Part shown: positions 5,162-5,229 of the stretch, piece by piece
Layout of the letters: each line of letters begins with the position of its first letter
How positions within the stretch are numbered: the first letter of the stretch is position 1
Assembly: GCA_031285945.1 (NCBI GenBank)
Contig: JAITVF010000081.1
Coordinates: forward strand, 1 to 5,229
DNA from: Oscillospiraceae bacterium
GTDB lineage: Bacteria > Bacillota > Clostridia > Oscillospirales > Ruminococcaceae
Reading direction: 5' to 3'
DNA length: 5,229 bases
The notes under the pieces: generated by a model
Seen by the model: only the letters and a program-made list of their open reading frames with translations
The model's database searches: none
What the model was told of the DNA's origin: nothing
Made by a program: the position numbers and the translations under genes

Positions 5162-5229
5162 TACTACTCCGCGATTTTATACTACTTCGCATTTAAAATG
5201 CTTCTTTCTATTGCTTCCCCCGCCTCTGG
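5159..5229. repeat. Palindromic MITE-like repeat element, second copy (cut by window end)
   Basis: The segment beginning TAATACTAC at the desulfurase stop codon is homologous, as reverse complement, to the right half of the element at 2012-2143. Shared blocks are GCATTTAAAATGCTTC (5189-5204, one difference from the other copy), TTTCTATTG (5205-5213) and the CCCCGCCTCTGG end (5218-5229), where the other copy folds back. The second arm should lie just past the window. Its outer part is an imperfect 18-bp tandem, ATACTACT-CGC-like, at 5161-5178 and 5179-5196 (13 of 18 matching). If the missing arm is present, the central GC-rich stem could also form a hairpin in the 3' end of the desulfurase mRNA. 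Confidence 0.7.

Overview
The window looks like chromosomal DNA from a Gram-positive, anaerobe-type Clostridia/Bacillota genome of fairly high GC. The basis is strong purine-rich Shine-Dalgarno sites, a lipoprotein-type ABC-transporter binding protein, tightly packed genes with frequent ATA and AGG codons, and a selenium-trait gene set common in gut and anaerobic Firmicutes. Species cannot be named from the sequence alone.

Layout. (1) Positions 1-448, minus strand: the N-terminal 149 codons of a BtuF/FecB-type substrate-binding lipoprotein (cobalamin or iron-siderophore type), cut by the window edge, with its own promoter at 483-512. (2) 526-1956, minus: a complete Wzx-like oligosaccharide flippase. 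(3) 1957-2219: an intergenic region holding the flippase promoter, an AT-rich palindromic repeat element with directly repeated ends (2012-2143), and an intrinsic terminator (2160-2204). (4) 2220-3783, minus: a three-gene operon read in the order yedE, TusA-like protein, DUF3343 protein, with 5-bp gaps. (5) 3784-4006: a divergent intergenic region with a promoter for each side and a bulged, terminator-shaped hairpin between them. (6) 4007-5161, plus: a cysteine desulfurase/selenocysteine lyase-like PLP enzyme. (7) 5159-5229: a second copy of the palindromic repeat, starting on the stop codon of that enzyme and running off the window.

How the genes fit together. YedE (membrane transporter-like), a CPxP TusA-type carrier, a DUF3343 protein with a conserved Cys, and a class V PLP enzyme are a recognised genomic partnership in organisms that use selenium, particularly those with selenium-dependent molybdenum hydroxylases. 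The likely theme is taking up or mobilising a reduced Se/S species and handing it from protein to protein. No selD, selA or selB lies in the window, so the selenium assignment rests on family identity and gene context.

The least explained signal is the repeat family. The 9-mer TAATACTAC/GTAGTATTA occurs four times in 5.2 kb (about 0.04 expected by chance on both strands), twice exactly on a gene's TAA stop codon, and a 13-bp version flanks the whole flippase gene in direct orientation.
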